From Bdellovibrio sp. (GTDB lineage: Bacteria > Bdellovibrionota > Bdellovibrionia > Bdellovibrionales > Bdellovibrionaceae), in the NCBI GenBank assembly GCA_019104905.1, contig JAHRXB010000079.1, positions 1-19,074 on the forward strand: 19,074 nucleotides of DNA. Direction: 5' to 3'. Shown piece by piece: positions 7,232 to 14,574 of the stretch (position 1 is the first letter of the stretch; every line of letters starts with the position of its first letter). The translations under genes and the position numbers were made by a program. A model generated the notes under the pieces. That model searched no databases. It was not told where the DNA came from and saw only the letters and a program-made list of their open reading frames with translations.

Positions 7232-8488
7232 ATGAAAAAAGCTTTGCGTCGATGCATTTTTGCTGTGAGCTTTGTGACATCGCTGTCGGCAACAGCATCG
7301 GTCTGGGAAGATTCCGAGACGTGGAGCCCGGCCTGGGAACAAAAGTATTCAGAGTGGATTTCTCAGTCTTTCAATGAAGACTTCTTCATGGTGGGAAAAT
7401 ATCAAGGTATTCCGACGGACTGTGCGGATGCAGTTTATATGTCACGGGCCATTTTCGCCTATGAAAATAAACTTCCCTTTGTAATTAAAGATCCCACCGG
7501 AGGGTCTTCCAAGTTGACCAACAAAATGTCCCGCTTTGACTCGGAAGCTGACGAGTTTAAGCGTGTTCGTAAGTTTTTGCTTTTCTTGGCAGATGTCGCA
7601 AGCACGAAGTCTTTGCCCAATGATTCTTACCCGGTCTCTATTAAGAGGGACTATGTTCGTCCTGGTGCCATTTGGAGTCGTCCCCGTATCACGAAAGACA
7701 ATGTCTTCCGTCGTATTTTTGGCGGAACTGTTCAAGAAGACCCCGGCCATGCTGAACTTGTTAAAGATGTGTCAGACACGGGGGCCGTTTTCTTGATTGG
7801 CTCCACAGTGCCTCAAGCGGTTAGAAAGCTTATTTCGACTTCCAGTTTGGTGTTTATGCCCGTGGAACAAAGTACCGGTTTGCGTGCTTGGATGGCTCCA
7901 GAGCAGTACTCTTTAAAGAAAGAGGAATTGCCGGGCTACTCCTTAGAGCAGTTCTCTATGGGGAAACCGGAAGAGAATTTTTCTTCTGATAATGTGGGAC
8001 GAAACACCCAACGCAATATCACGGATTGGACTCGAGAGGTGCAAGGTCGATTGGCCCTGCGCTCGGAAAGCAAAGAAGAAAATTTGAATCGACAAGCTCA
8101 GAACGTCTGCAATCTGGTCAATGCCCGTGTTGAAGCTGTGACCAAGGGCAATAACTATCGTAAGAAGCTCGACGGTGATTGCATGGATCGTGACGCCTAT
8201 GATGCGTTCTCAACACCGTCACGCGATAAGCGCATTAAAGCCACACTGAGTGATATGGTGGATTCTGGAGGCGGTTTTGGTTTTAGCTCGGCGCAAAGAG
8301 CAAAAAAGCTGAAGTCTTATCTGGATAAGTGTGCGGATATCGAATATGCGCCAGGTAAGAAGATCTCTCTTTATGAGTATTCCTTGAAGGCATTGGCTAA
8401 TGATGTTTCCTCAAATCCCAATGACAGCCTGGAGGCACGTTGGGGAATGGCGGAGCCTGGTTCGAACAAGTGCCCTCGATATGAATAG
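7232..8488 (+). CDS. Exported protein, candidate papain-like cysteine hydrolase
   Basis: A 418-residue protein that I cannot name. Residues 1-22 form a signal peptide ending in ATAS. The mature N-terminus has WSPAWEQKYSEW. A TDCADAVYMSRAIFAYENKLPF-type block with Cys64 is followed about 110 residues later by DPGHAELV with His173 and a strand-like FLIGSTVP. A Cys in a D-C-A-D context at a helix start, followed by a distant G-H in a beta context, is the arrangement of NlpC/P60, CHAP and transglutaminase-like hydrolases. The activity is therefore an inference. The C-terminal 130 residues hold four cysteines (293, 317, 367, 414). The ATG at 7232 has a strong TTGGAGGATCC site, although the frame is open upstream to 7145. 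The last 8 bases overlap the next gene. Confidence 0.75.
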   Translation: MKKALRRCIFAVSFVTSLSATASVWEDSETWSPAWEQKYSEWISQSFNEDFFMVGKYQGIPTDCADAVYMSRAIFAYENKLPFVIKDPTGGSSKLTNKMSRFDSEADEFKRVRKFLLFLADVASTKSLPNDSYPVSIKRDYVRPGAIWSRPRITKDNVFRRIFGGTVQEDPGHAELVKDVSDTGAVFLIGSTVPQAVRKLISTSSLVFMPVEQSTGLRAWMAPEQYSLKKEELPGYSLEQFSMGKPEENFSSDNVGRNTQRNITDWTREVQGRLALRSESKEENLNRQAQNVCNLVNARVEAVTKGNNYRKKLDGDCMDRDAYDAFSTPSRDKRIKATLSDMVDSGGGFGFSSAQRAKKLKSYLDKCADIEYAPGKKISLYEYSLKALANDVSSNPNDSLEARWGMAEPGSNKCPRYE

Positions 8489-9200
8489 AAGAAACCTTGT
8501 TGTACTTTTAATTATGGGAAGCATCGCTGCGGCGGTGCTTTTCTCGCGTAGCGGACCCCCCGTTGAAACATCGGCTTCGGATGAAATACGCACTGCAATT
8601 CCTCAAGCCACCCCAGAGCAGAGCGCAAAAACATCCTTAGCCCAAGACGCTCAAGCCACGGAATCTTCGATGACAACAGCCAAACCTTCCCTGGCAAATC
8701 ATCTGCGCGAACTGGGGGCGTGTCTTTCTATTCACAACACTCTTCGCGATGATAAAGAGAATAATTTTGAAAGTGTCGTGGCGTCGGTGCGTTCGGAATT
8801 GGGTGATCTCGAGGCGGATAGTTTGGACTGGAAAAACACCCATGTTGTTTTGCCCAGTGGGGAAAAACGCCGTTTGCGCCTGGAGATTGAAGGCACCGGG
8901 GAACAATCCACGATTCGGCGTTTAAAGTATTACGGCGTGGATGCGGACGATCTGCCGGTGCCGCTGCCATTAAGCAAAGAGCAAAGCATCAACCCAAGCG
9001 ACACTTTCCTTGCCAGTCTTGAAAAAGAAGGTCGCATCACCTTGCAGGAAGAGGCTCGTCGAGGTTTTTTTGCTGGCGGGGCTGAGGTTTATCATGTCGA
9101 AAAGGATGGGGTTCTTTCGGAATTCGAAATCTCCTATCAGGGGAAGAGTTTTAAGTGTTCAGACTTAGAGACCTCCCAAGGGCGTTGTCAGTGTTTCTAA
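8481..9200 (+). CDS. Membrane-anchored or exported protein of unknown function, coupled to the upstream gene
   Basis: An unrecognised protein of 239 residues. Residues 5-22 form a hydrophobic anchor or uncleaved signal. Residues 25-70 are a Ser/Thr/Ala/Gln-rich linker, and 71-239 form a folded domain with Cys81 and three C-terminal cysteines (226, 237, 239; ending CQCF). The ATG lies inside the end of the preceding gene (overlap ATGAATAG, 8 bases) and has no strong ribosome site of its own. This suggests translation by reinitiation and a matched amount of the two proteins. Both are predicted to be exported, so they may act together. That is an inference from gene layout. Confidence 0.72.
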   Translation: MNRRNLVVLLIMGSIAAAVLFSRSGPPVETSASDEIRTAIPQATPEQSAKTSLAQDAQATESSMTTAKPSLANHLRELGACLSIHNTLRDDKENNFESVVASVRSELGDLEADSLDWKNTHVVLPSGEKRRLRLEIEGTGEQSTIRRLKYYGVDADDLPVPLPLSKEQSINPSDTFLASLEKEGRITLQEEARRGFFAGGAEVYHVEKDGVLSEFEISYQGKSFKCSDLETSQGRCQCF

Positions 9201-9201
9201 G

Positions 9202-9217
9202 AAGCCCCGAGGGCTTT
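9202..9217 (+). terminator. Short hairpin after the 8481-9200 gene
   Basis: AAGCCC-CGA-GGGCTT is a perfect 6-bp stem with a 3-base loop right after the stop codon, ending in TTTCT. The T-run is short, so this is only a candidate terminator. Confidence 0.45.
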
Positions 9218-9302
9218 CTGGGGGACCCTGTAGTATTTATCTGTCAAAAGACTTAACAATTCCCTCTTAAAAAGCAATGGACGGACCCTGAGGTTCGCAG
9301 CC

Positions 9303-9322
9303 CCTGTTAGAAATATAACAGG
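9303..9322 (+). promoter_or_regulatory. Perfect inverted repeat upstream of the 9384 gene
   Basis: CCTGTTA-GAAATA-TAACAGG is a 7+7 perfect inverted repeat with a 6-base AT-rich centre, 61 bases before the ATG at 9384. The size and symmetry suit a dimeric repressor operator. A leader hairpin is the alternative. No T-run follows. Confidence 0.5.
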
Positions 9323-9383
9323 TGAAGTCCTCCTCACAATCCCTTATATTTCCCGGTCGAATCACTATTTGTGGAGGTATTGT

Positions 9384-10790
9384 ATGCGTTCGTTTTTAGC
9401 GGCATTGGTCGGAGTGACCGTCATTGCCTCACAGGGCTTTGCACAGCAAAAGTCCGCGGATAAAACGGGACCCGGCTTTGATAGTAAGCCGCAGTATCAA
9501 GACGACACTTTCAAGAATAATAAAAAGAAGATCGCGACGTTGTGGCATAGCATTCCATTTTTTCCAGGCGGAGATCTTGGTCAATATGAAAAGACCATGA
9601 GTCAGGATCGTGATTCAGTTCGAAATGATTTCTGGAATACGTTGATGTCCAGTCTTGAAAAGATGGCAGACAAAGGGGCCGTCGTTGAAGTGATGTTGGA
9701 ACCCATGGCGAATATTTTAATGATGTTCGATCAGGTGCATGACATCCATAAAGCCAAAGATATTGTGGGAATTGATTTTTCGTTAGAGCAGCAGTTTAAA
9801 AGTGCTTTGGACGACCTTTTTATTCGCTATGACGTTCGTGACGATAAACGAAAAATTCAGATTTCAGAAGGAACGAAGCCTGATCTTCTGCAAGCCTATA
9901 TCCGCGGCATTTCAACCAAACGTCCTCTGGGTAAGGCCATCACTGCAGATGAACTCAACGTGACATACGCCATTGAGATGTTGAATCAAATTGATTACGT
10001 GGCCTATGGAACATTCTCAAGTCTTGGAAAAGGAAAGTTCCAACTGACCTTCCATGTTCAGGGCAATAAAAACGGTGTGACTCGTAATTTTATTTCTCGT
10101 GGAAAATTGACTGAAGCTGTGGATGATTTGGCGAAGCAGGTTTTTGATTTCTTCCAGAAGAATGTCTATGAAGATTGGGACACTCCTCACAAAGGTTTGA
10201 AGTGGTTGCCAATGCCGATTAATGAGGAACGCAGAAAACGCATGGAAGACACGGGCGTTTATGATGCGTACACCTTTGCGGAAGCTAAAACATACTGTCA
10301 GGCGCGCGGTTATCGTTTGCCATACTCCCGCGAATTGCTGATGGCCGAGTCCGGTACGGAATATAAAGATGGCGGCATTAAAAATCTGAATCAGTATGCG
10401 ACATACGCGGTGGCGGATCGTCGCTCTACTTTGGATAACTTGTGGGTCCGACCGATTAACGGTGATAGTACGGGAGGACCTTTCATGGCCGACGGAAGTC
10501 TTCCTATGAAGGGCCTTTTCTGGTGTGTGAAGGGAACTCCGGCGCCTGAGATTCAGCTTTACGAAAAAGTTTGGACACTGTTGCGCAAATACAGAAACGT
10601 CGATTTGAAGGTTTATACCGCTCTTGAAACCATCCGTGCCGAGATCGGTGACTTTGATGTTCCCTTTGGAAGTGTTTTCTGGAAGGGAAGCTTTGTGACG
10701 ATCCAACCGATGAACAGCATGGAAGAAGCTTTGAGTGTATTACGTAAAAAGGGAATTCAATTGGAAGTTCCCGGATATTTAAATCCTTAA
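9384..10790 (+). CDS. Exported two-domain protein: CsgG/FlgO-like segment plus FGE/DUF1566-like segment
   Basis: A 468-residue exported protein. Residues 1-20 are a signal peptide ending in GFA. Around 195-260 the pattern IDYVAYGTFSSLGKGKFQ, then a lysine/asparagine turn, then KLTEAVDDLAKQVFDFF resembles the alpha/beta domain of FlgO, CsgG and TolB-N envelope proteins. Residues 295-385 have the hallmarks of the DUF1566 / formylglycine-enzyme-like fold: TFAEAKTYCQARGYRLP, a SRELL helix, LWVRPIN, and GLFWCVKG, with Cys305 and Cys381 a likely disulfide. Both domain calls are by pattern and are tentative. The last 80 residues are unassigned. The start at the ATG 9384 is fixed by GGAGG; the frame is open slightly upstream. 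It is followed after 10 bases by 10801, so the two form an operon. Confidence 0.8.
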   Translation: MRSFLAALVGVTVIASQGFAQQKSADKTGPGFDSKPQYQDDTFKNNKKKIATLWHSIPFFPGGDLGQYEKTMSQDRDSVRNDFWNTLMSSLEKMADKGAVVEVMLEPMANILMMFDQVHDIHKAKDIVGIDFSLEQQFKSALDDLFIRYDVRDDKRKIQISEGTKPDLLQAYIRGISTKRPLGKAITADELNVTYAIEMLNQIDYVAYGTFSSLGKGKFQLTFHVQGNKNGVTRNFISRGKLTEAVDDLAKQVFDFFQKNVYEDWDTPHKGLKWLPMPINEERRKRMEDTGVYDAYTFAEAKTYCQARGYRLPYSRELLMAESGTEYKDGGIKNLNQYATYAVADRRSTLDNLWVRPINGDSTGGPFMADGSLPMKGLFWCVKGTPAPEIQLYEKVWTLLRKYRNVDLKVYTALETIRAEIGDFDVPFGSVFWKGSFVTIQPMNSMEEALSVLRKKGIQLEVPGYLNP

Positions 10791-10800
10791 GGAAGAAGAC

Positions 10801-11304
10801 ATGATGCTACGAAACTTCTCGATCAGTCTTGTGTTTACAGTCTGTTTCTCGCAAGGGATTTTAGCTCAGTGGAATGGGGCTCCTCACGACAGAGTTGAGG
10901 GGGCCATTTATAGAGAAGTCGGACGAGTTATTGGTGGTCATATCGGTCGAGAAATCATCAACTCCCTTTCGCCGCGCGATCGTTTGTCTTTTCTAGAGGT
11001 GGGTCGTCAGGCTTTACGTGGATCTCTGCTGATGCGCTATGCGTTTCAGGGTTCGGATTTTCGTAATAGAGTTTATGGCTACATGATGACGACACGAGAA
11101 GGACGAGATGGCAGTGGTCGTCTGTGTCGTGAAATCGAAATGGATTTAATTTATCAATTGCAAAGACACTATGAAAGATCTGTGGCTTGTTTGGATGCGG
11201 ACGGTTCTTGGGAGCCGACGGCTGAAGGTGCGGTGAACTTTCCTCCTCGAGGAACTCCTGGGGTTCCACCAGGAGCTGGAGGAGGCTGGTTGCCACCTCT
11301 CTAG
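10801..11304 (+). CDS. Small exported protein with two cysteines and a Pro/Gly-rich tail
   Basis: A 167-residue protein with a signal peptide (about 1-22, ILAQ). The middle contains a glycine-spaced helix (VGRVIGGHIGREI). The C-terminal third has GRLCREIEMD, then VACLDADGSWEP, which recalls the ending of the Rickettsia 17-kDa surface-antigen family (CR...AC...DGSW), here with Cys109 and Cys130. The resemblance is short, so the family is only suggested. The last 25 residues are Pro/Gly-rich. The gene sits 10 bases after the preceding stop with GGAAGAAG in the gap, so the two are co-transcribed and both products are predicted to be exported. Confidence 0.78.
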   Translation: MMLRNFSISLVFTVCFSQGILAQWNGAPHDRVEGAIYREVGRVIGGHIGREIINSLSPRDRLSFLEVGRQALRGSLLMRYAFQGSDFRNRVYGYMMTTREGRDGSGRLCREIEMDLIYQLQRHYERSVACLDADGSWEPTAEGAVNFPPRGTPGVPPGAGGGWLPPL

Positions 11305-11308
11305 ATCA

Positions 11309-11340
11309 GAGGCGGGAACTGTTAGCCTTCTTTTTTCTTT
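11309..11340 (+). terminator. Candidate terminator between converging genes
   Basis: On the plus strand GAGGC and GCCTT (11-base loop, one wobble) are followed by a TTCTTTTTTCTTT run. It would end the 9384-11304 transcript. It overlaps the 3' end of the converging IHF/HU gene. Confidence 0.5.
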
Positions 11341-11618
11341 GGACCGTTATTGATATCTTCTTTTAGTTCTTTGCCGACTTTGAAGAATGGCAGCTTCTTT
11401 TCCTCAACATTGATGATTTCACCCGTGCGTGGATTGCGCCCTTTGTAGGCTCCATACTGACGATTCACAAAAGAACCAAAACCACGGATTTCAATACGGT
11501 CATCACGCATGAGGGCTTCCACCATAGAATCAAAAATTGTGTTTACCACAGTTTCTGCTTTGACTCGGGTGATGCCGGCTTTTTCAGAGATTAAATTTAT
11601 CAAATCCGCTTTTGTCAT
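11322..11618 (-). CDS. HU/IHF family DNA-bending protein, IHF-beta-like
   Basis: A 98-residue nucleoid protein that binds DNA as a dimer and bends it. It has the full family layout: the N-terminal helices (MTKADLINLISEKAG), RIEIRGFGSF as in IHF-beta, and the DNA-inserting arm with the conserved GRNPRTGE. The KLPFFKVGKELKE end is also typical of IHF. A short Lys-rich tail (PKKKEG) follows. The start is supported by GAGGAC upstream and by TATAAT at -10. IHF-beta is favoured over HU by sequence type, but the partner subunit is not in the window, so the exact symbol is left open. Confidence 0.95.
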   Translation of the reverse strand: MTKADLINLISEKAGITRVKAETVVNTIFDSMVEALMRDDRIEIRGFGSFVNRQYGAYKGRNPRTGEIINVEEKKLPFFKVGKELKEDINNGPKKKEG

Positions 11619-11664
11619 CTTCTGCTGTCCTCAAGCTCCGCTTAAAGTATTGATAACACTCCCG

Positions 11665-11670
11665 ATTATA
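11665..11670 (-). promoter_or_regulatory. TATAAT -10 element for the IHF/HU gene
   Basis: The minus strand reads TGTATAAT about 47 bases before the ATG, a perfect -10 hexamer. No good -35 is seen at 16-18 bases; TTGGTG lies about 20 bases upstream. I see no terminator between the glycosyltransferase operon and this gene, so readthrough may also feed it. Confidence 0.5.
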
Positions 11671-11712
11671 CAGAACTACGGGGGCCTGGCCACCAAAAAT
11701 CAAGCATTTAAC

Positions 11713-12972
11713 TCAATGCTTCTTATACAGGCCGGTGTTGAGTAGGATTTTACTATAGGCCTCTAGCGTCGCCTGGACCATTTTAGGGGTGTCGAACAGA
11801 TCAACCACTTTTTGGCGGGCGCGGTCGCCGATCTCGTCTGCAGGCATGGTTCCTGAGAATATTTCGACCAAAAGATTGCTCATGGACTCCACATCCGCAG
11901 GACGCAGTAAAAACCCATCTCGGCCATCTTCGATAATATTGGCAATCGGGGACACTTCCGAACCTAAAACGACCTTCTTTTGAGCCATCGCTTCCAGGGT
12001 GGAGGGTTCAAAACCTGTTGTGCGCGAGCCCATGTTGACGAAGACATCTCCCAAGACGATGTAGTCTTCAAGCTCTGTGGCAGGAACCGCGCCCGTCATC
12101 ACCACGCGATTTCCGAGGGCCAGGTTCAGAACTTGGTATTCGATGTCTTTATACTTAGGGCCGTTACCGACAAGAAGCAGATAACTGTTTGGTTTTTTTA
12201 TCGCGACCTTTTCGAAAGCTTTCAAAAGGGGCAAAAGCTCCTGCACATCCGTCATATCTGTGATCGAGACAGCCACATGAGCGTTCTCGGGTATGCCCAG
12301 GGACTTTCTTAACTCCAGGGACTTTTCTTTTGGAGTCAGATCCCCCAACTCGATTCCGTAAGGGACCGTATAGGTGTGATAGTCGGGATAGAGGTAGTAT
12401 CGCTCTAGAATAATTCTTTGTTGAGGATTGGTGACGAAGATCCCATCGGCTGTTGAAAGAAGGCGACGGTCTCCGCCGTAATAAGTTGTGAGAAATTTAT
12501 AAGTCGTTGCCAGGGCCGTCGTGATCATGCTTCCCAGAGTGTCTTGTTTCATGGCGAGGATCGCAAAAAGTTGAGACATCTGAGTTGCTTCCACGTCATA
12601 GGCCATCGCCACGTGAAATTCTTTTTTGCGACTGCCGATGCGATAGCCTGATTTATCGATACTGTGAACAAGATGAAAAGGATCTTCTTTGTGAAGTTGG
12701 GCAAAACGCTGGCGGACCGCCATCTGAAAGTTCATGTGCGAAAGATTTTTTGCGCCTTCGTGAAGAAATAAGACACGCACGCCATCACGGGTCACTTCCG
12801 GTTTTTTCAGAGGAGAACTTGCGGCTAAGACCGTGACCTTGTGACCTTCCTTGGCAAGGCCCTTGGCAATAGGCCACAGAAATCCATGATCCGTCGCGCG
12901 ACTTAAAATCGGAAAACGATGAGACGTCAGGCAGATGTTAAGGGTTTCCGGAAGCCGGGACTTTTTGGTCAT
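11713..12972 (-). CDS. Glycosyltransferase, GT4-like (GT-B fold)
   Basis: A 419-residue cytosolic or membrane-associated sugar transferase. The N-terminal Rossmann half has a glycine region (DHGFLWPIAKGLAKEGHKVTVL). The C-terminal half has AHVAVSITDMTDVQELLPLLKAF, the LLLVGNGP strand, NRVVMTGAVP, and a nucleotide-sugar region FEPSTLEAMAQKKVVLGSE. The usual EX7E pair of GT4 enzymes is altered: Glu327 is present, but the first position is Thr319, so the activity or mechanism may differ. Donor and acceptor are unknown. Lipopolysaccharide or envelope glycan is a guess from the family. The ATG at 12972 has AGAAGGATTT upstream. It is the last gene of the gdh-led operon, 43 bases after the second glycosyltransferase. 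Confidence 0.87.
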   Translation of the reverse strand: MTKKSRLPETLNICLTSHRFPILSRATDHGFLWPIAKGLAKEGHKVTVLAASSPLKKPEVTRDGVRVLFLHEGAKNLSHMNFQMAVRQRFAQLHKEDPFHLVHSIDKSGYRIGSRKKEFHVAMAYDVEATQMSQLFAILAMKQDTLGSMITTALATTYKFLTTYYGGDRRLLSTADGIFVTNPQQRIILERYYLYPDYHTYTVPYGIELGDLTPKEKSLELRKSLGIPENAHVAVSITDMTDVQELLPLLKAFEKVAIKKPNSYLLLVGNGPKYKDIEYQVLNLALGNRVVMTGAVPATELEDYIVLGDVFVNMGSRTTGFEPSTLEAMAQKKVVLGSEVSPIANIIEDGRDGFLLRPADVESMSNLLVEIFSGTMPADEIGDRARQKVVDLFDTPKMVQATLEAYSKILLNTGLYKKH

Positions 12973-13015
12973 AAATCCTTCTGGGCGATTTTGAGAGTCT
13001 CGTCGATGCCCAGTT

Positions 13016-14125
13016 TTATCTTAAATGATTTAAGGCTCGATTGTACAGACGATTGAGCTCGTTCAAAGAGGAATCGATCAGATGGCGATCTTCTGCCAGT
13101 TGTTCGGATAAGGACTCTGGAAGGCGCAAGTGAGGCTTGGCCAAAAGTTTGATAAGGTCTCTTTGTAAGTGATGGTGATTCAGCACCCAACAGTTGACGG
13201 TGTTCTTCCAAAGGTCGGAGTGGACGCTGGTCTGCTTGGAATCCAGAACCAAAACAGCGTGGCTTTGAATGGCCCGCATATAGTACTCCGTCATTTCAAC
13301 AGGACTCAAGTTTTGTCCCGCAAGAACAAAGGCCGAGCTTTTTTCTAAAAGCAGGCGCCCCAGATAGGGACTTAAAGACCCTGTCACGGACCAGTGGTTT
13401 CCGCATTGGAACTCGTCCATCCAGGCGGCGAACTTCTTTCGCTCTCTTAAAGACCAGTGAGAGTATGAACCCCATAACACGACTTTGTATTTTTGCGCCA
13501 AGGCTCGAATGCGGATAAAACTGTCTGATTCGGGCGAAAAGGAAGCTTCCCGAAAAGGGACGACGACGTAGGGTTCTTGATTCAGACTGAATAAAAACCG
13601 TTCATCATCCTCATCGCTCATGGTATCCGCAGTCTCTGTTTTAAGATCCAAGACCGGGGGCAAAATACCGCGCCCTTGTCGAGTTGAGCGCACGTTCAAG
13701 CCGCGAAGCTGTCCTAAAGTTTCAACCGTAGGACAAGTGATGATGTCACTTTCTTCGATCAAATAGCGAACGGGGTTCCTGCGGCTCAGGCCGTATCGAA
13801 TATTTAAAAGGGAGGTCGTCAAAACGCAGGTGGGATGAGACTTGGCGAAAGTGGATAGAACCATTTGCGCCGGATTCATTTTGTCGTCCTCTAAAAGAAT
13901 ATGCAGAATCTGGGGTTGCAGTCCAAAAAGTCCGGGGATGATGCGTAAGCCTTCAAGAAGACTCCAGCGTTTGAAGTAACCCATGAACTCAATACCGCTG
14001 GTATCCTCGGGGACTTCGCCATGGCTGGTGAGCAGAACCACTTCGTGCTGCTGGGCTTTGAGAGCTTGCGCCAGCTGCCAAGAAGTTGCGTTCACATGTT
14101 TGCTCACCAAAATTATTTTCGCCAT
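13016..14125 (-). CDS. Divergent glycosyltransferase-like protein (GT-B type)
   Basis: A 369-residue protein. The start (MAKIILVSKHVNATSWQLAQAL and HEVVLLTSHG) is a GT-B N-domain Rossmann motif. The QPQILHILLEDDKMNP and ITCPTVETLGQL stretches fit the end of that domain. The C-domain contains YKVVLWGSYSHW, AFVLAGQNLSPVEMTEYYMRAIQSHAVLVLD and WVLNHHH. This is the layout of GT4 proteins, but no clear EX7E motif is present, so it may be inactive, a scaffold, or use other residues. Its ATG lies inside the end of the upstream mutT-like gene (13-base overlap), which suggests coupled translation. It is paired with the GT4 gene downstream. The call is by fold pattern and is less certain than its neighbour. 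Confidence 0.75.
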   Translation of the reverse strand: MAKIILVSKHVNATSWQLAQALKAQQHEVVLLTSHGEVPEDTSGIEFMGYFKRWSLLEGLRIIPGLFGLQPQILHILLEDDKMNPAQMVLSTFAKSHPTCVLTTSLLNIRYGLSRRNPVRYLIEESDIITCPTVETLGQLRGLNVRSTRQGRGILPPVLDLKTETADTMSDEDDERFLFSLNQEPYVVVPFREASFSPESDSFIRIRALAQKYKVVLWGSYSHWSLRERKKFAAWMDEFQCGNHWSVTGSLSPYLGRLLLEKSSAFVLAGQNLSPVEMTEYYMRAIQSHAVLVLDSKQTSVHSDLWKNTVNCWVLNHHHLQRDLIKLLAKPHLRLPESLSEQLAEDRHLIDSSLNELNRLYNRALNHLR

Positions 14126-14574
14126 TCAAGTCCTAGGGCTTTGTATATTCGATGGAGAATCTTGCGATTGGCCTCTGGAATATTACGATGTTTGAGTTCT
14201 TCCGGATGGATCCACTCTAACATCATATGATGTTTGGCCCGAGGTTCGCCTTTCCAATAGAGGATTTCATAAAATAATATGAGAATCCCTACATCTCCGT
14301 AGGAATGAGTGCAGGCCAGTTTGAGTTCGCCCACTTCGGCCTCAATGCCCAATTCTTCGTTGAGTTCGCGCGCCAGGGCTTCTTCAGGTGTTTCTCCTGT
14401 CTCAATTTTGCCGCCAGGAAATTCCCATTGACCGGCCAAAGAATTATTTTCGGGGCGTTGGCCGACTAAAATTTTGCCATCTTTGCGCAAAAAACCCGCG
14501 ACGACAGGAATCCAATGTCCTTTACGGATTTTGGATCTTTTGGGTTTTGTTTCTACTGCGCTACCGTCCGTCAT
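14113..14574 (-). CDS. MutT-like NUDIX hydrolase (8-oxo-dGTP type)
   Basis: A 153-residue pyrophosphohydrolase. The NUDIX box is complete: G55-x5-E61-x7-R69-E70-L71-N-E73-E74-L-G-I. WEFPGGKIE is in place, and IPEAN with Asn136 matches the MutT Asn that reads 8-oxoguanine. Cleaning 8-oxo-dGTP from the nucleotide pool is therefore the likely role. The chosen start is the ATG at 14574, with AGAAGG five bases upstream. A longer frame to 14700 would run deep into pyrD and has no support. The gene overlaps the end of pyrD by 14 bases and the start of the next glycosyltransferase by 13, so the three are translated as a coupled set. Confidence 0.92.
   Translation of the reverse strand: MTDGSAVETKPKRSKIRKGHWIPVVAGFLRKDGKILVGQRPENNSLAGQWEFPGGKIETGETPEEALARELNEELGIEAEVGELKLACTHSYGDVGILILFYEILYWKGEPRAKHHMMLEWIHPEELKHRNIPEANRKILHRIYKALGLEWRK

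Noticed and set aside
10017..10706. 229-codon minus-strand open frame
   Set aside because: It lies wholly inside the exported-protein gene 9384-10790, has no plausible ribosome site, and its composition is that of an antisense shadow.
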